Source of the DNA: DATJGS01 sp035494735
Lineage (GTDB): Bacteria > Eisenbacteria > RBG-16-71-46
DNA: 64,000 nucleotides
Direction: 5' to 3'
Assembly: GCA_035494735.1 (NCBI GenBank)
Contig: DATJGS010000026.1
Location: 1-64,000 of the forward strand
The translations under genes and the position numbers were made by a program. The notes beneath the pieces are model-generated. The model ran no database searches and was not told the origin of the DNA. It saw only the letters and a list, made by a program, of their open reading frames with translations. This document shows, piece after piece, positions 1 through 8,052 of the stretch (its first letter is position 1; the number at the start of each line of letters is the position of its first letter).

Positions 1-1761
1 CGAGTCGGGCCCGCGCGCCATGAACGCGGCGTCCAACGCCACGATGTCGCGCTGGTTCTGCGCGCTCTCGAGCAAGCCATCGACGAGCGTCGCGCGCGCC
101 GCGCGGCGCTGAATGTCGTAGCCGTACTCCCACGCCGACGCGACGCGCGTGCCGGCCGGCGTGCGCTCGCGCACGACGTCGAGCGTCGCCGCGAGATCCG
201 GGTCGAGGCGCGAGTGCCGCGTGGCGGCGAGCCACACGCCGGCCACGGCGGTCGCGAGCGCGCACGCCGCGATGAGCGCGCGCATCCAGCGGGGCCGCGC
301 CGCGCACGCGCTCCACGCGCAGCCGACGAGGATCGCCACCAATGGCGCGAGCAGCACCTTGTCGCGATAGAAAAGGAGCGTGAGCGCGGTGAACGCGGCG
401 AGGAGCCACGCGAACAACGCGGGCGCTGGGGACGGCGTCGGTGCGGGCACCGGCGACGGCGGTCGCATGGGCCCGGGCGACGGCGTCCGTGCGGGCGCGA
501 CCTCCGGCGTCCGCGGCACACGCCGCGGCCAGAACAGGAACGGCGCCGCGATGAGCACCAAGCCTGATGCGAAGAGCTGCTGCGGCGCGAACAGATAGAG
601 AGGCGGCAACGCGAACAACTCTTCCACGTTCAGCATGAGCGCCGTGATCGGATCGCCGGCGTGGCCCGCCACTCGCGCCGCGAGCAATCGCCCGATCGAT
701 TCGTAGGGCGCGGCGTGGCGCGCGCCGATGAGGATCGCGGCGCCGGCGACCGCGAGCACGACGGCCGCGCGTGCCGGCGCCCGGCGCCCGATCGGCTTCC
801 ACAGAGCCAGCGCCGCGGCGAGCGCCGAGGCCAGGACGAGCAGCGACGGCCACGTCGCAGCGTACGCGGTCACCGCGAGGTAACGCAGCGCGAGTCCCGC
901 GCCGAACGCGGCGAGCGCCGACGGCACGGTGGCCATCGCCAGCGCACGATCCGCGCCGCGCCACGCGACCCAGCCGAGCACGAACACGGCTTCGAGCACG
1001 GGCACGATCAGCGCGACACGCCACGTCGCGAGCGCCGCGAAGCCGGCGATGGCGGCCAGCACGCTCCACGCGCCGCGCCCGCGCGGGTGGCCGAGCGCGC
1101 GCAGCAGCAAGGCCCAGTGCGTCGCGATCAGCAGCGCGCCGAGCGCGTCGTAGCGCACCCAGTAATCGAACGTGCGGTGCAGGTGCGCGGGGAGGAGCGC
1201 GAGCAGCGCGGCCGCCAGGAGGGCGCCCGACGCACCCGCGCCGAGGGCGCGCGCCGCGAAGTACACGGGCAGCACGGTGAGCGCTCCGGCCAGCGCCATG
1301 AGCCATCTCAGGTGCCGGTCGAGCCGCCGCGCCTCGTCGCCCGAGTCGGCGCGGCGCGGCGGTTCGAGCGCGTCCGCGGCCCGGTGGAACGCGGCGCCCA
1401 CCTGGTAGAGCCCGGCCGGCAGGAGCGCCGCGACGTCGCGCCCGAACGGCGCGTTGCTGAGTTCGTCGTGTGCCGGCAGCGCGTGCGCGCGCGCCACCTC
1501 GGCCACGAGCCGGGCGTGGTACGCGCCGTCGGATTGAATCTCGATGCCGGGATCGAGCAGGCCGGGCAACAGCCGGGCTCCCAAGCCGAGCAGCACGATG
1601 AGCGCGAGGACGATTGGAGCACGGTGCGACGGGGCCGCGGGGCCGGCGGCCGTGCGCGCCCGGTTCGCACCGCCTCGCTCGGGCGACGCCGCGCGTCGAG
1701 ACGGAGTCGTCGGACTTCCTGTCGTCGCCTGTCGTCGCGGTCGTGCGGTCACGTGTGCCAT
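1..1761 (-). CDS. STT3/GT-C-like membrane glycosyltransferase, 3' end outside window
   Basis: 587 codons are open from ATG 1761 to the left edge; an in-frame stop at 1807-1809 limits the upstream end. After a basic, Ala/Pro-rich N-terminus (about 45 residues) comes a hydrophobic segment, then an external-type loop with D78-G-A-Y-H82, which resembles the Asp/Tyr-His-Arg motif of STT3/PglB/AglB oligosaccharyltransferases. Many hydrophobic segments follow. Near the visible end, Ala-Trp-Glu-Tyr-Gly (Trp at residue 544) sits where STT3 proteins carry Trp-Trp-Asp-Tyr-Gly. Known: STT3 proteins move a lipid-linked glycan to protein, with the active site on the outer face of the membrane. Inference: this is a divergent oligosaccharyltransferase or a related GT-C enzyme; the degenerate motif leaves the acceptor uncertain. 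It is transcribed away from the histidine kinase. Confidence 0.7.
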   Translation of the reverse strand, partial: MAHVTARPRRQATTGSPTTPSRRAASPERGGANRARTAAGPAAPSHRAPIVLALIVLLGLGARLLPGLLDPGIEIQSDGAYHARLVAEVARAHALPAHDELSNAPFGRDVAALLPAGLYQVGAAFHRAADALEPPRRADSGDEARRLDRHLRWLMALAGALTVLPVYFAARALGAGASGALLAAALLALLPAHLHRTFDYWVRYDALGALLIATHWALLLRALGHPRGRGAWSVLAAIAGFAALATWRVALIVPVLEAVFVLGWVAWRGADRALAMATVPSALAAFGAGLALRYLAVTAYAATWPSLLVLASALAAALALWKPIGRRAPARAAVVLAVAGAAILIGARHAAPYESIGRLLAARVAGHAGDPITALMLNVEELFALPPLYLFAPQQLFASGLVLIAAPFLFWPRRVPRTPEVAPARTPSPGPMRPPSPVPAPTPSPAPALFAWLLAAFTALTLLFYRDKVLLAPLVAILVGCAWSACAARPRWMRALIAACALATAVAGVWLAATRHSRLDPDLAATLDVVRERTPAGTRVASAWEYGYDIQRRAARATLVDGLLESAQNQRDIVALDAAFMARGPDS

Positions 1762-1958
1762 TCTGTCGCCATCGAGTCCCGTATCAAGTGCATTCGAGTG
1801 TGTCGGCTACCATCGAATCGCAAGAAGTAGCGCGTTGGTCCGGCAATGTCTTCCTTGTCGCTTGGGATCGGCGTAGGCTTCTCCCCGCGGCGTGACGTCC
1901 AGACACGGCCGCGCCCCCGAACGATCAAGCCCGTCGTCGGGGAGTACGGGGGAGGGCT

Positions 1959-1977
1959 TCGCCCGCGTCGCGGGCGA
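1959..1977. other. 8-bp inverted repeat in the divergent intergenic region
   Basis: TCGCCCGC, loop GTC, GCGGGCGA, lying 52 bases before the chosen histidine kinase start. There is no T tract, so it is not a clear terminator. It could act in the kinase leader or as a protein site. The rest of 1762-2028 shows no feature I can support. Confidence 0.35.
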
Positions 1978-2028
1978 TTGAGGCGTACGTTGGAAGATTC
2001 AGTACGTGAGTCCCCATCGCCCGATCCG

Positions 2029-3600
2029 ATGGCCACCGCCGCTCAGGGCATCTTCCGACTTCTGGTCGAGAGCGTCCGCGATCACGCCATCCTCTTGCTC
2101 GATCCGGCGGGCTGCGTCAAGTCCTGGAGCCTCGGCGCCGAGGAGATGACCGGCCATTTCGAGCGTGAGGCGCTCGGCCGCCCGATCTCGCAGCTCCTGC
2201 CGCGCCGCCCGTCTGCCTTCGGCCCGGGCCACACGCCCGAAAGCGATTGGACGGCGGAGGTGCTGCGTGGCGCGCTCGCGGAGGGCTCCTACTCCGACGA
2301 GGGGCGCTACCTGCGCCGGGACGGCTCCGAATACTGGGCGACGCTCACGCTGACCCCGCTCCTCGACGACACGAAGCACGTCGGCTTCGCTCTGGTGGCG
2401 CGCGACATCACCGCGCGCAAGCGCCTCGAACAGCGCCTCGTCGAAACCCAGAAGATGGACGCGGTCAGCGTGCTGGCCGGCGGCATCGCGCACGACTTCA
2501 ACAACCTGCTCACGGTGATCACCGGCTACGCCGACCTGCTCATGCGCAGCCTCGGGCCCACGCCCGCGCTGCGCCAGCAGGTCGACGAGATCCTGCGCGC
2601 CGGCGAGCGCGCGTCGCTGCTCACCCAGCACCTGCTCACGTTCAGCCGCAAGCGCGTGTTCGAGCCGCGCGTCGTGGAATTCTCGGAGGTGATGGCCAAC
2701 ATCCATCCCCTGCTGCGCACGATCGCGGGCGATCGCATTCGCTTCTCGATGCGCCTCGCGCCGACCGACGCGCGCATCGTCGCGGATCCGACCGAGCTCG
2801 AGCAGGTCCTGGTGTGCCTGTTCACGAACGCCCAGCAGGCGATGCCGGACGGCGGTGACCTGACGGTGCGCACGCGCGAGACCCTGCTGACCGACGAGTC
2901 GTCCTCGGAGTTCCCCGAGTCGCACGCGGGCCGCTACGTCGTGATCTCGGTCACGGACACGGGCGAGGGCATCCGCCCGGAGCACCTGAGCCGGGTCTTC
3001 GAGCCGTTCTTCACAACGCGCCCGATCGGCATGGGCGCCGGCCTCGGGCTCGCGTCGGTGCATGGCATCGTGCGCGAGCGCGCCGGGTTCGTGACCGTCG
3101 AGAGCGAGCTGGGAGAGGGTTCGACGTTCCACGTCTACCTTCCGGTCGTGGAGGAGGCGGCGACCGCGGTGTCCGCCGACGTCCCGGTGCGTCGCCACGG
3201 AAGCCATACGGTCCTGTTGGTCGAGCCGGAGGACGGCGTGCGCAGCGTGGCGCGTCAGGCCCTCGACGCGAACGGTTACCACGTGCTGACCGCGAGCCAC
3301 GGGCTCGAGGCTCTCGCGCTGGCCGGCTCGTACCACGGGCCGATCCACGTGCTCGTGACCGACCTGCTGATGCCGGGCATGAGCGGACGCACGCTCGCCG
3401 AGTTCCTGCGCCAGCCGCACCCGGCGTTGCTCGTCGTGTACACGAGCAACTTCGCGCACGAGGGCGTCGTCGCGCGCGGGACGCTCGAGCGCGGCGAGGA
3501 ATTCCTGGCCAAGCCGTTCACGTCGCCCTCGATGGTCGAGAGCGTGTCACGCCTCCTCGGGCGCGATCGCGGCGTCGAGCCGCTGGAGCGCCGCGACTGA
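2029..3600 (+). CDS. Hybrid sensor histidine kinase: PAS, HisKA, HATPase, receiver
   Basis: 523 aa. Residues 1-120 form a PAS-like sensor with no membrane segment, so the protein is probably cytoplasmic. The dimerisation/phosphotransfer helix has the phospho-accepting His at residue 155 in GIAHDFNN. The ATPase domain shows an N-box (NAQQAMPDGG), a G1 box (DTGEGI), and a FEPFFTT to GLGLA region. A C-terminal receiver carries an acidic pair, Asp445 in VTDLLMPG as the phospho-acceptor, and Lys in LAKPF. The frame opens at 1846, but the first 61 residues are Arg/Pro-rich and unlike the family, so I chose ATG 2029. No separate response regulator lies nearby; output probably passes through the fused receiver to an unlinked partner. 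The signal is unknown. Confidence 0.85.
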   Translation: MATAAQGIFRLLVESVRDHAILLLDPAGCVKSWSLGAEEMTGHFEREALGRPISQLLPRRPSAFGPGHTPESDWTAEVLRGALAEGSYSDEGRYLRRDGSEYWATLTLTPLLDDTKHVGFALVARDITARKRLEQRLVETQKMDAVSVLAGGIAHDFNNLLTVITGYADLLMRSLGPTPALRQQVDEILRAGERASLLTQHLLTFSRKRVFEPRVVEFSEVMANIHPLLRTIAGDRIRFSMRLAPTDARIVADPTELEQVLVCLFTNAQQAMPDGGDLTVRTRETLLTDESSSEFPESHAGRYVVISVTDTGEGIRPEHLSRVFEPFFTTRPIGMGAGLGLASVHGIVRERAGFVTVESELGEGSTFHVYLPVVEEAATAVSADVPVRRHGSHTVLLVEPEDGVRSVARQALDANGYHVLTASHGLEALALAGSYHGPIHVLVTDLLMPGMSGRTLAEFLRQPHPALLVVYTSNFAHEGVVARGTLERGEEFLAKPFTSPSMVESVSRLLGRDRGVEPLERRD

Positions 3601-3632
3601 ACCCGCCACCTTCGCCCGAGGCGCCGCCGGAG

Positions 3633-4121
3633 TTGGTCGTCCGCGCGGCGCGCCCCGCCGACCTGCCGCGCGTCTGGGAGATGCTGAACGGCCTCGCGCT
3701 CTACGAGCGTCTCACCGAGTACGTGAGCGGAACGCGTGAAGACCTCGGCCGCCACCTGTTCGGCACGCCGCCAATCGTCGAGTGCCTCGTCGCCGAGCGC
3801 GGCGCGGAACTCGTGGGCTACGCGCTGTTCTATCCGACGTACTCGTCGTTCCGCACGCGCGCGATCCTGTGGCTCGAGGATCTGTTCGTGGAGCGATCGG
3901 CGCGCGGCTCGGGCGCCGGGCGCCAGCTGCTCGCCGCCGTCGCGCGGCGCGCGCTCGAGCGCGGCTGCGCGCGTCTCGACTGGAACGTGCTCGACTGGAA
4001 CGAACCGTCGATCCAGTTCTACGAGCACGTCGGCGCGAAGCGGGCCCAGATCGACTGGTTCACGTACTCGCTCGAAGAAGCCGGGCTCAAGGCCGTGGCC
4101 GGGGCCGATCGACCCTCCTGA
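3633..4121 (+). CDS. SSAT-like GNAT N-acetyltransferase
   Basis: 162 aa, a full-length GNAT fold. The acetyl-CoA loop lies in the stretch FVERSARGSGAG. The C-terminal region (LDWNVLDWNEP then FYEHVGA) closely follows the diamine / thialysine acetyltransferase (SSAT) pattern, so the substrate may be a polyamine or a lysine analogue; specificity is inferred from family only. The start is weak: TTG 3633 is the best in-frame codon downstream of the kinase stop at 3600, and no ATG or GTG fits. It probably shares a transcript with the kinase. Confidence 0.8.
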   Translation: MVVRAARPADLPRVWEMLNGLALYERLTEYVSGTREDLGRHLFGTPPIVECLVAERGAELVGYALFYPTYSSFRTRAILWLEDLFVERSARGSGAGRQLLAAVARRALERGCARLDWNVLDWNEPSIQFYEHVGAKRAQIDWFTYSLEEAGLKAVAGADRPS

Positions 4122-4167
4122 GCGCGCGGTATTCACCTCACGTGACACGTGAAGTCGCTTCGCGCGC
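4122..4167. terminator. Hairpin between convergent genes
   Basis: An inner perfect repeat TCACGT-GAC-ACGTGA (4138-4152) is enclosed by outer GCGCGCG (4122-4128) and CGCGCGC (4161-4167) arms. It lies between the ends of the acetyltransferase (+) and the nucleotidyltransferase (-). It may stop transcription from both sides, but neither strand has a T tract, so the terminator call is tentative. Confidence 0.4.
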
Positions 4168-4742
4168 TACATGAGGGGCAGGCCGCGCAGCCGCTCCGCC
4201 AGCGGTTGGGGCAGGGGTTGTGCGAGGAGCGCGTCGACCACCTCGCGATCGGCGCCGCGTTTGGTCAGAGCTCCGAACAGCGCGTCGGCCTTCGCCTCGC
4301 GACCGAGCAACGTGTACGCCGCGGCCCATGCCACGGGGCTGGCCAGCGGCAGATCGGCGACGCGTTCCGCGACGAAGGTCGGGATGCGCACGACGCCGCC
4401 TTCCACCTTGAACGCGAAGCGCGCGATCACTTCGACCTCGCCGCCGATCAGCGTGAGCTTGTGGTCGGCGTGCACGCCGCTCGAGCCGAAGCGCTCGGCC
4501 GGGTACTCGGCGAGCACCGCGGCCAGTGTGTCGAGATCCGCGTCGGCGGTCACGTCCCAGTCGTGGATCTCGCGCGTGAGCGAGATCCGCGCCAGCACCG
4601 CGCTGCCGCCGAGCGCGCACGCGATGCTCGCGCGCTCGAGACGCGCGATCACGTCGCGCAGCGTGTCGAGCGGCGGATGCGCCACGCCGGGGAACGGCGA
4701 GCGCTCGCGCGCCGAGTCTCGAGACGAGCCCTCACGCGCCAC
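4167..4742 (-). CDS. Small nucleotidyltransferase-fold protein
   Basis: 191 aa. A Gly-Gly-Ser motif (ALGGSAVLARISL) followed by HDWDVTAD resembles the GS...DxD core of the minimal nucleotidyltransferase / DUF1814-type fold. Such proteins act as nucleotidyl transfer enzymes, some as toxins in toxin-antitoxin pairs. The protein is soluble with an Ala/Leu-rich helical C-terminus. Its start overlaps the end of the preceding minus-strand gene by 11 bases, so it is the last gene of a three-gene operon with the dehydrogenase. Substrate unknown. I do not see a classical MNT/HEPN pair, although the helical neighbour upstream (4732-5232) has a HEPN-like size. Confidence 0.6.
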   Translation of the reverse strand: MAREGSSRDSARERSPFPGVAHPPLDTLRDVIARLERASIACALGGSAVLARISLTREIHDWDVTADADLDTLAAVLAEYPAERFGSSGVHADHKLTLIGGEVEVIARFAFKVEGGVVRIPTFVAERVADLPLASPVAWAAAYTLLGREAKADALFGALTKRGADREVVDALLAQPLPQPLAERLRGLPLM

Positions 4743-5232
4743 GGCGCACCGCCTCGGCCGCGCCTTCGGCCAGCGCTTCGTGCAGCGCGCCGGCCAGCGC
4801 GCCCAGTTCCGCGCTCGTCGCCCCGTCCGCCAGGTGACGGGCGGCGGCGTCGCCGAGGCGCGCGGTCACGGTCACCGCGCCGGCCGCGCCGCCTGCCTGG
4901 CCGATCGCGCCGTACTCCGCGTAGCGCTCGGCGACGCGCGCGCGCCGCGCGTCGAACGCGGCGCCCGCGCCGCTCTCCTCGAGCCAGCGCGCGAGCACGT
5001 CCTCGTGCAGCGCGTCGATGGCGGCCGCGGTCTCGCGATTGAATCCGCCGGCGGCCACGAGCCCGCGCACGCACGCGTAGAGCGCGAAGCACTGCCACTC
5101 GGCGCGCACGTCAGGGGAGCGCGCGTCGTGCGGGAGCACGCCCGAGTCCTCGAGGTCGGCGAACAGGCGCGGCTCGAGCGCGACGTAGAACTCGGCGAGG
5201 GCCCGGCCGCGTGCGACGGGGTCGGCGATCAC
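4732..5232 (-). CDS. Conserved-looking helical protein of unknown function
   Basis: 166 aa, not recognised. It starts at GTG 5232, which overlaps the dehydrogenase stop (GTGA), giving tight translational coupling. The protein is soluble, Ala/Leu/Glu-rich and almost entirely helical, with acidic and aromatic residues in the first half (for example EWQCFALYACVRGL). There is no signal peptide or membrane segment. The same frame stays open far upstream across the dehydrogenase region, but only this part reads like protein. Its place between a 3-hydroxyacyl-CoA dehydrogenase and a nucleotidyltransferase gives no firm clue. Confidence 0.65.
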   Translation of the reverse strand: MIADPVARGRALAEFYVALEPRLFADLEDSGVLPHDARSPDVRAEWQCFALYACVRGLVAAGGFNRETAAAIDALHEDVLARWLEESGAGAAFDARRARVAERYAEYGAIGQAGGAAGAVTVTARLGDAAARHLADGATSAELGALAGALHEALAEGAAEAVRRGA

Positions 5233-6095
5233 GACGGCGGGTTCGTGCTCCAGTCGTAGAAGCCGCGACCGGTCTTGCGGCCGTGCTGACCGGCCAGCAC
5301 CATGCGCTTGAGCAGCGGCGGCGCGGCGAAGCGCGCGTCCTTGAACTCGTCGAACATGATCTCGCAGATCGAATACGTCGTGTCGAGACCGACGTAGTCG
5401 GTGAGGAACAGCGGGCCCATCGGGTAGCCGCAGCCCAGCTTCATCGCGTTGTCGATGTCGTCGCGCGAAGCCAGCCCCTGCTCGTACACGCGGATCGCGT
5501 CGATCATGTAGGGGACGAGCAGCCGGTTGACCACGAATCCGGTCGAGTCGCCGCAGTTGACGGACGTCTTGCCGACCGCCGTGCACCACGCGTTGACCTC
5601 GGCCAGCGCCGCCTTGTCGGTGCGCACGGTGTGCACGACTTCGACGAGCTTCATCAGCGGGACCGGATTGAAGAAGTGCAGCCCGATCACGCGGTCGCTG
5701 CGCTTCACGAACGTGCTCAGTTCGGTGATCGACAGGCTCGAGGTGTTCGACGCGAACACGGCGCCGGCCTTCACCAGCCCGTCGAGCCCGCCGAGCAGCT
5801 CCTTCTTCGCCGACAGGTTCTCGACGATGGCCTCGATCACGAGATCGCAGTCGGCGAGCGCCGCGAGATCCGTCGTCGTCTTCAGGTTCGCGAGCGTGCG
5901 GTCCATGTCGGCCTGCGCCAGCTTGCCCTTCTCGACGCCGCCCTTGAGGAACTTGGTGACGAGACCCATCCCCTTGTCGAGCGCGTTCTGCGAGACTTCG
6001 CGGACGACGGTCGGGAAGCCCGCCTGAGCGCTGATCTGGGCGATGCCACTGCCCATCAGGCCGCAACCGACGACGCCCACCTTTTGAATGGCCAT
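5229..6095 (-). CDS. hbd: 3-hydroxyacyl-CoA (3-hydroxybutyryl-CoA) dehydrogenase
   Basis: 288 aa, the usual length for single-function Hbd/PaaH/FadB2 enzymes. It begins with a Rossmann NAD site (GVVGCGLMGSGIAQ). Catalytic features are visible: Ser/Asn in ASNTSSLSI, the His of LHFFNPVPLM, the Glu of KLVEVV and the Asn of GFVVNRLL. It reduces or oxidises the 3-keto/3-hydroxyacyl-CoA pair in fatty acid breakdown or butyryl-CoA formation. ATG 6095 was chosen over an upstream frame extension because an AGAGG Shine-Dalgarno precedes it and the Rossmann motif starts five residues in. It is the first gene of the minus-strand operon. Confidence 0.93.
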   Translation of the reverse strand: MAIQKVGVVGCGLMGSGIAQISAQAGFPTVVREVSQNALDKGMGLVTKFLKGGVEKGKLAQADMDRTLANLKTTTDLAALADCDLVIEAIVENLSAKKELLGGLDGLVKAGAVFASNTSSLSITELSTFVKRSDRVIGLHFFNPVPLMKLVEVVHTVRTDKAALAEVNAWCTAVGKTSVNCGDSTGFVVNRLLVPYMIDAIRVYEQGLASRDDIDNAMKLGCGYPMGPLFLTDYVGLDTTYSICEIMFDEFKDARFAAPPLLKRMVLAGQHGRKTGRGFYDWSTNPPS

Positions 6096-6258
6096 GAGTG
6101 CCTCTGGATTGGATGGAGGGAAGGGTGACGCTCTGAAGGAGAAATCCGGGCGGGGAGAATAGGCGAGCGGCGCAACGCGAGACAAGCGCGGCGCGCGGAG
6201 CCGCGCGGCTGGTGTAGACTCCGCGCACCCCACCACCTTTCACGCATGGAGCCTTCCG

Positions 6259-6795
6259 ATGCCTGCGACGTTTTCGATTCCGCGCCCCGAAGAGGGCGAA
6301 TTCATCCCGTACTACGGCAAGTACATCGCGCTCGTCGAGGGCGACGACGCGCTGGCCGCGCTCCAGCGCCAGATCCCGGACACGCTGAAGCTCCTGTCCG
6401 GCCTCGACGAGAAGCGCGCTCTCCATCGCTACGCGCCCGGCAAGTGGAGCGTGAAGGACGTCATCGTGCATGTCACCGACGCCGAGCGCGTGTTCGCGTA
6501 CCGCGCCATGCGCTTCGCCCGCGAGGACCAGACGCCGCTGCCCGGCTTCGACGAGGTGCCGTACGCGTCGGCCGCGGCCGCCGACTCGGTGCCGCTGCCG
6601 ACGGTGATCGAGGGCCTGCGCGCGATCCGCGCCGCCTCGATCGCGCTGTTCTCCTCGCTCGAGGTCGACGCGCTGACGCGGCGCGGCAAGGCGAACGACA
6701 GTCCGGTCACCGTGCGCGCGCTGGCGTGGATCATCGCCGGCCACGAGAAGCACCACGTGACGCTGTTGCGCGAGCGCTACGGGCTCGGCAAGTGA
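6259..6795 (+). CDS. DinB/YfiT-like metal-dependent protein
   Basis: 178 aa, a four-helix DinB-superfamily protein. Metal-binding His residues are visible: one in VIVHVTDAERV and a pair in GHEKHH near the C-terminus (H-x3-H). Members include bacillithiol/mycothiol-dependent transferases and hydrolases of unknown substrate; the GKWSVKDVIVHV segment is typical. GGAG lies a few bases before ATG 6259. Probably soluble. It is followed 37 bases later by apgM, with which it may be cotranscribed. Confidence 0.85.
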   Translation: MPATFSIPRPEEGEFIPYYGKYIALVEGDDALAALQRQIPDTLKLLSGLDEKRALHRYAPGKWSVKDVIVHVTDAERVFAYRAMRFAREDQTPLPGFDEVPYASAAAADSVPLPTVIEGLRAIRAASIALFSSLEVDALTRRGKANDSPVTVRALAWIIAGHEKHHVTLLRERYGLGK

Positions 6796-6832
6796 GCGTG
6801 CGTCGCACCCGGCGCCCCGAGGCGCGGACGCG

Positions 6833-8050
6833 ATGAGCGGATCGCTGCTCGAACCGCTCGTGCTCGAGGGTACGAGCAAGATCGTGCTGCTCGTGCTCGA
6901 CGGCGTCGGCGACCTGCCGCTCGACGCGAAGGGATTCAAGACGCCGCTCGAGGCGGCGCGCACCCCGAACCTCGACGCGCTCGCGCCGCGCGCCGCGCTC
7001 GGCCGGCTGCTCCCGGTCGCGCCCGGCATCACGCCGGGGAGCGGGCCCGGACACCTCGGACTCTTCGGCTACGACCCGACCGTCACCGTCGTCGGGCGCG
7101 GCGTGCTGGAGGCGCTCGGCGCCGGCGTGCCGCTCGGCAAGGGCGACGTCGCGGCGCGCGCGAACTTCTGCACCGTCGACGCGCACGGCGTCGTCACCGA
7201 CCGGCGCGCCGGGCGCATCTCGGGCGACGCGTCCGCGAAGCTCGTCGAACGCCTCGCGCGCGACGCGTCGCGCTTCGACGACGTCGAGGTCACGTTGAAG
7301 GCGGGCAAGGGGCATCGCTTCGTCGCCGTGCTGCGCGGGCCGGGACTCGGCGGCGCGGTCAGCGACGCCGACCCGCACCACGAGGGCAAGTCGATTCCCG
7401 AGGCGCACGCGCTCGACGGCGATCCGGCCTCGGCGCGCACGGCGCGCGTGGTGAACGCGTTCCTGGCGCGCGCCCGCGACGTGCTGAAGGGCGAGCCGGT
7501 CGCGAACGCCGCGCTGTTGCGCGGCCTGTCCGCGCGCCCGCACCTCGAGGGTTACCTGGAGCGCTTCAAGCTGCGCGCCGCGGCCATCGCCGCGTACCCG
7601 ATGTATCGCGGCGTCGCGGAGCTGGCCGGCATGCGCGTGCTGCCGACCGGCGACGCGCCGGCCGACGCGTTCGCGACGGCGGCCGCGAACTGGGCGGCGT
7701 TCGACTACTTCTTCATCCACATCAAGCCCACCGACATGGCGGGCGAGGACGGGAACTTCGACGCCAAGGTCGCGGCCATCGAGCAGGTCGACGCCGCGCT
7801 GCCCGCGCTCGTCGCGCTCCATCCCGACGTGCTGTGCGTGACCGGCGACCATTCGACGCCCGTGCCGATGCGCGGCCACAGCTGGCATCCGGTGCCGGCC
7901 CTGGTGGCCGGCGCGTTCGCCGGCGCGGACCAGCTGCCGCGCTTCCACGAGAAGACCGCGCGGCAGGGCAGCCTCGGCACGCTTGCCAGCAAGGACCTGA
8001 TCGCGGTATTGCTTGCGAACGCCGGGCGTCTCGACAAGTACGGAGCGTGA
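6833..8050 (+). CDS. apgM: 2,3-bisphosphoglycerate-independent phosphoglycerate mutase, ApgM type
   Basis: 405 aa, an alkaline-phosphatase-superfamily enzyme of the archaeal ApgM family that interconverts 3- and 2-phosphoglycerate in glycolysis/gluconeogenesis. It opens with LLVLDGVGD (metal site). It then shows the PGSGPGHLGLFGYDP nucleophile/metal segment and, near the end, GDHSTP with a following HSWHPVP. It is about 100 residues shorter than classical GpmI and lacks its inserted domain, as expected for ApgM. The gene ends two bases before the next start, so the barrel gene is probably in the same operon. Confidence 0.92.
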   Translation: MSGSLLEPLVLEGTSKIVLLVLDGVGDLPLDAKGFKTPLEAARTPNLDALAPRAALGRLLPVAPGITPGSGPGHLGLFGYDPTVTVVGRGVLEALGAGVPLGKGDVAARANFCTVDAHGVVTDRRAGRISGDASAKLVERLARDASRFDDVEVTLKAGKGHRFVAVLRGPGLGGAVSDADPHHEGKSIPEAHALDGDPASARTARVVNAFLARARDVLKGEPVANAALLRGLSARPHLEGYLERFKLRAAAIAAYPMYRGVAELAGMRVLPTGDAPADAFATAAANWAAFDYFFIHIKPTDMAGEDGNFDAKVAAIEQVDAALPALVALHPDVLCVTGDHSTPVPMRGHSWHPVPALVAGAFAGADQLPRFHEKTARQGSLGTLASKDLIAVLLANAGRLDKYGA

Positions 8051-8052
8051 CC

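Noticed and set aside
1846..2028. N-terminal extension of the histidine kinase
   Set aside because: The 61 residues are Arg/Pro/Gly-rich, unlike PAS kinases, and cross a hairpin; ATG 2029 fits better.
6215..6220. TAGACT before the DinB gene (and at 12888-12893 before lon) as promoters
   Set aside because: Both match the -10 seen elsewhere, but no -35 lies 16-19 bases upstream, so I did not list them as promoters.
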